The notes below the pieces were generated by a model. It worked only from the letters and a program-made list of their open reading frames with translations, ran no database searches and was not told the DNA's origin. Below, in pieces: positions 15,902 to 18,326 of a DNA stretch of 18,326 bases (its first letter is position 1; every line of letters starts with the position of its first letter). Location of the stretch: positions 88,083 through 106,408 of the forward strand of contig CAJTOR010000008.1 in NCBI GenBank assembly GCA_910577675.1, written 5' to 3'. The DNA is from an uncultured Lachnospiraceae bacterium (GTDB lineage: Bacteria; Bacillota; Clostridia; Lachnospirales; Lachnospiraceae). A program made the translations under genes and the position numbers.

Positions 15902-16969
15902 TCACTTAAACCGAATCGACTTCAAAATTACCCATGCCAACTCATGCAGTTCCGCCCTGTCCCTTTGGACATAAAGCATTGCTCCCGCTGGATGTTTCGC
16001 AAAAAAATACTGAAACTGTTGGCAGTCCTCCCTTTTAGACTTCTCCGCCCCAAATATCGTCCCATTTTCCCATTCATAGCCATATACTAATTCCCCACTG
16101 TCCAAAAACTTTGCCTCACATCCATTTTCCTCCATAGCCAGCGCCTTCAACCAGCCTGTCCGGTCAGAAAAAATATCTAAATAATTTTTCTTTTCCTTAT
16201 CCAAATAAAAGCGTAACCGAAATTCACTTACCCTGTAGTCATAATCCACCATCCCACTCTCATATGCAATCCCCTCGGGCACCACCATCTCTATATTCAA
16301 ATACAAGTTATGTAAATAAAGCCGGATTCTATCACATTCCAACAAATTTTCCGATAACTTCCTCCCAATACATTCTGCCTGTTCCTGAAATAGGATACTG
16401 TTATAAAAATCCTCGATCTGAGCCTGATTCCTCTTATAACGCCCCGCGGTAAGATAAGCATCCCGTTCTTCATACCCTCTCATCCCATAATTTCCTCCTG
16501 GCATGACAAATATCTCCGCGCGATAGCGGTAACCACCATCTAACATCTCTTCCTCATATTCCTTTGTGTACCTGCTTGCGTTTCTGCCATCCATGCAACG
16601 GAAAGAGTCCTTCTCATATCCTTTATAATTTTTTCCTTCATAACCATCACTTAAAAAAAGGTAAAAAAAGTTTGTCTTCTTATAACCATCCTGCTCCGAG
16701 TCAATACAAGTAAGCATTAATCTAGTCTTAAATGCATCATTCAACCACAACTCATCATACCAATTTTCCGGAATTACTGCACTGAATATCGTATCCTGCC
16801 CAAGAAAATAAGCAGTTCTTTCTACTTCCCCTAACTCCTCCACTTGCCTTATCGTTGGGACTGGTTTATTTATGTCATTTTGCTCTCTATTACTATTGTT
16901 TGTATTACTACATCCACATATCAAAGTAAGAAACACAAACAATACTATAATTTTATAATTTTTTCCCAT
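15902..16969 (-). CDS. Lipoprotein F of the array family (full length), next to the S8/PLC-like enzyme
   Basis: A 355-residue lipoprotein with lipobox LICGC (Cys20). ATG 16969 follows GAGAGGA; the longer frame to 17032 would overlap the enzyme's end and has no signal start. It keeps RTAYFLGQDTIFSAVIPENW, the FYNSILFQEQAE stretch, YLNIEMVVPEGIAYESG and FRLRFYLDKEKKNYLDIFSD, and ends KSIRFK like its paralogues. It lies 59 bases after the enzyme's stop, separated by a hairpin, and is probably co-transcribed with it. If any lipoprotein acts with the enzyme at 17029, this one is the natural partner. Confidence 0.9.
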   Translation of the reverse strand: MGKNYKIIVLFVFLTLICGCSNTNNSNREQNDINKPVPTIRQVEELGEVERTAYFLGQDTIFSAVIPENWYDELWLNDAFKTRLMLTCIDSEQDGYKKTNFFYLFLSDGYEGKNYKGYEKDSFRCMDGRNASRYTKEYEEEMLDGGYRYRAEIFVMPGGNYGMRGYEERDAYLTAGRYKRNQAQIEDFYNSILFQEQAECIGRKLSENLLECDRIRLYLHNLYLNIEMVVPEGIAYESGMVDYDYRVSEFRLRFYLDKEKKNYLDIFSDRTGWLKALAMEENGCEAKFLDSGELVYGYEWENGTIFGAEKSKREDCQQFQYFFAKHPAGAMLYVQRDRAELHELAWVILKSIRFK

Positions 16970-16992
16970 GTTTTCCTCTCCAAATATACTGA

Positions 16993-17015
16993 GGGTAATA
17001 AAAATTATATTACCC
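16993..17015 (-). promoter_or_regulatory. Intercistronic hairpin between the S8/PLC-like enzyme and lipoprotein F
   Basis: GGGTAATA (16993-17000) pairs perfectly with TATTACCC (17008-17015) around a 7-base loop. Its place, between the enzyme stop and the lipoprotein's ribosome site, is the same as that of the hairpin at 10949-10980 despite unrelated sequence. Confidence 0.5.
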
Positions 17016-17028
17016 CCCGGTATAATAA

Positions 17029-18326
17029 TCAATTCTGACTCATCGCATCCAAAATATTTTTACGTGCATCATAGAACGATTGGTCAATAGCTTTAATATA
17101 TTTTCCCAATTTCCCGATTTTAAAGTTTCCATCATACTTTTGACTACTTGCTACTAAATAGAAATCCAAAACATTTCCAATATCATCATTAAGTATACGG
17201 TACACTACATACTTAGACATAAGTGAAGCACATGCAAATCTACTTGGCACATATAATACACAATCTGCAGCAGACTGTGTATTATCTTTTGAAATTTCTA
17301 TTTTCTCGTGGTCAATTTGCACCCCATCAAGATATGTACTATGCGCAAAAACATCTGTTACGCTATGTAATGCTAAGCCATAAATATAAAGTGAAACGTT
17401 TCGTACACTAGCTGTACGGTTGCCTAACAATGTATACCAATCTTTTTCCCCTGTCGGCTTTCCATCAGTTTCAACAACCATTCCTTTATCTGTAAATTTC
17501 TCCAATATCTCAGCCTTCATCCGTGCGACACATTTTTCCTTCAAGTTACAATCTCCATAATCTGCACAATTTACAGATATAGCACTTGTAAAATTATTGT
17601 AAAGATACTTCCCAGACGAATCCTTTTTGAGATTTTTTGCGATCTCTGTTATATATATATATGCATATACATAATTCGATTTATAAGTAATAATATCTTC
17701 CCTATGCAGCTCTTGTCCATGCCACTCTGAATTCCGGTACATGCCACTAAAGTATTTATCTGGTGCCAAAGCGCCTAATTTTACAATCGCTAAATCAGTT
17801 CCACTTAACTTCCCTATTGCTGAATCTGCTTCTGCAAATTGATCATGTACCTTATCTTTGTTATCAGCATCCTTCCACCAGCTTCCCTCCACATACACCA
17901 CACCCTCAAACTCTTCCACCGGCTTCTCATTCACATCAAGCGTCCCAACTTCCACAGCCGCCCCGACCTGCTCATTCAGCACATCCGCATCCACTGCGTA
18001 CACTTCCCGGAATGCATCGAACTGGCTTAACGCGAATTCAAGGTCTACCAATCCATTCCCATACTCATAATCCTCTCCGTACTGGTTTGCCGTGAACGCG
18101 AGCAGGGAGCGGATAAAGTCTGCGGAAACCGACCTGTCCTTCTGCCAGAGCACGGAAGCCACTGCTGTGACATGCGGTGCTGCAAGGCTTGTACCGCCGA
18201 CAACACAGACCCCGCCAAATGCGCCTGTTGATACAATCTGCTGCCCTAGTGCGACCAACTCTAACTCATCGCCAATGGCAATGTGAAAGAGGTCACACCC
18301 AATACCACTTCACACTACATCTGCCT
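17029..18326 (-). CDS. S8 (subtilisin-like) serine peptidase fused to a C-terminal PLC-like H-x3-D-x3-H domain, 5' part off window
   Basis: The visible frame opens with GDELELVALGQQIVSTG and GGTSLAAPHVTAVASVLWQ, the S8 motif around the catalytic Ser (bases about 18187-18189). The Asp, His and oxyanion-Asn regions lie beyond the window. After a linker, about 300 residues follow, ending in an all-alpha-looking region with YIYGLALHSVTDVFAHSTYL. That H-x3-D-x3-H pattern resembles metal-binding helices of zinc-dependent phospholipase C/P1-nuclease-type proteins. The tail (KLGKYIKAIDQSFYD) recurs in two orphan remnants. An in-frame TGA occurs at 18310-18312 with family-like sequence just after it, so the gene may be interrupted; the TTG at 18258 is not a credible true start. 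Peptidase assignment is strong; the PLC-like assignment is moderate. Confidence 0.85.

Noticed and set aside
15902..17032. Longer start of lipoprotein F at 17032, overlapping the enzyme stop
   Set aside because: It would put 21 residues before the signal peptide and has no ribosome site; ATG 16969 has one and matches the paralogues.
17763..18095. Plus-strand frames rich in His, Pro and Ser
   Set aside because: They are antisense to the S8/PLC-like enzyme and have no signal or ribosome site.
8621..18326. Mobile element carrying the array
   Set aside because: No transposase, integrase or flanking direct repeats could be found in the window, though the right border is not visible.

Overview
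The window looks like a Gram-positive Clostridia genome, most likely Lachnospiraceae. Support is moderate: a class A penicillin-binding protein with an acidic tail, a polytopic lipoteichoic-acid-synthase-family sulfatase, many type II (lipobox) lipoproteins, a BspA-like leucine-rich-repeat protein, strong Shine-Dalgarno sites and sigma-A-type promoters. No RNA genes, transposases or CRISPR arrays were recognised.

The left part (1-8551) is ordinary chromosome. On the minus strand, truA (tRNA pseudouridine synthase) is followed by a secreted lipoprotein of unknown function with its own near-consensus promoter overlapping the truA stop. A terminator comes next, then a bifunctional class A penicillin-binding protein that runs off the left edge. 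Divergent from truA, on the plus strand, is an LTA-synthase-family protein with an unusual extra C-terminal domain. It ends at a perfect palindromic terminator shared with a convergent ZIP-family metal transporter.

The right part (about 8579-18326) is an accessory array, all on the minus strand and visibly richer in A+T. In transcription order it holds: the C-terminal part of a subtilisin-like (S8) peptidase fused to an H-x3-D-x3-H domain that resembles zinc-dependent phospholipase C folds; two full lipoproteins of one family; a short lipoprotein of the same family; a BspA-like LRR protein; a remnant of the S8 protein's C-terminal tail; a lipoprotein gene frameshifted at a run of nine G and fused by deletion to a second tail remnant; two more full lipoproteins; and a remnant of an S8 peptidase N-terminal catalytic region. 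A hairpin at 8579-8608 closes the array.

The repeated order is 'S8/PLC-like C-terminal end, short gap with a hairpin, lipoprotein'. One complete-looking enzyme end followed by orphan tails, each with its own lipoprotein, resembles toxin-immunity arrays with orphan toxin tips. It fits equally well a decaying tandem array of peptidase-lipoprotein cassettes. The functional reading is inference; the duplication, truncation and frameshift are visible in the sequence.
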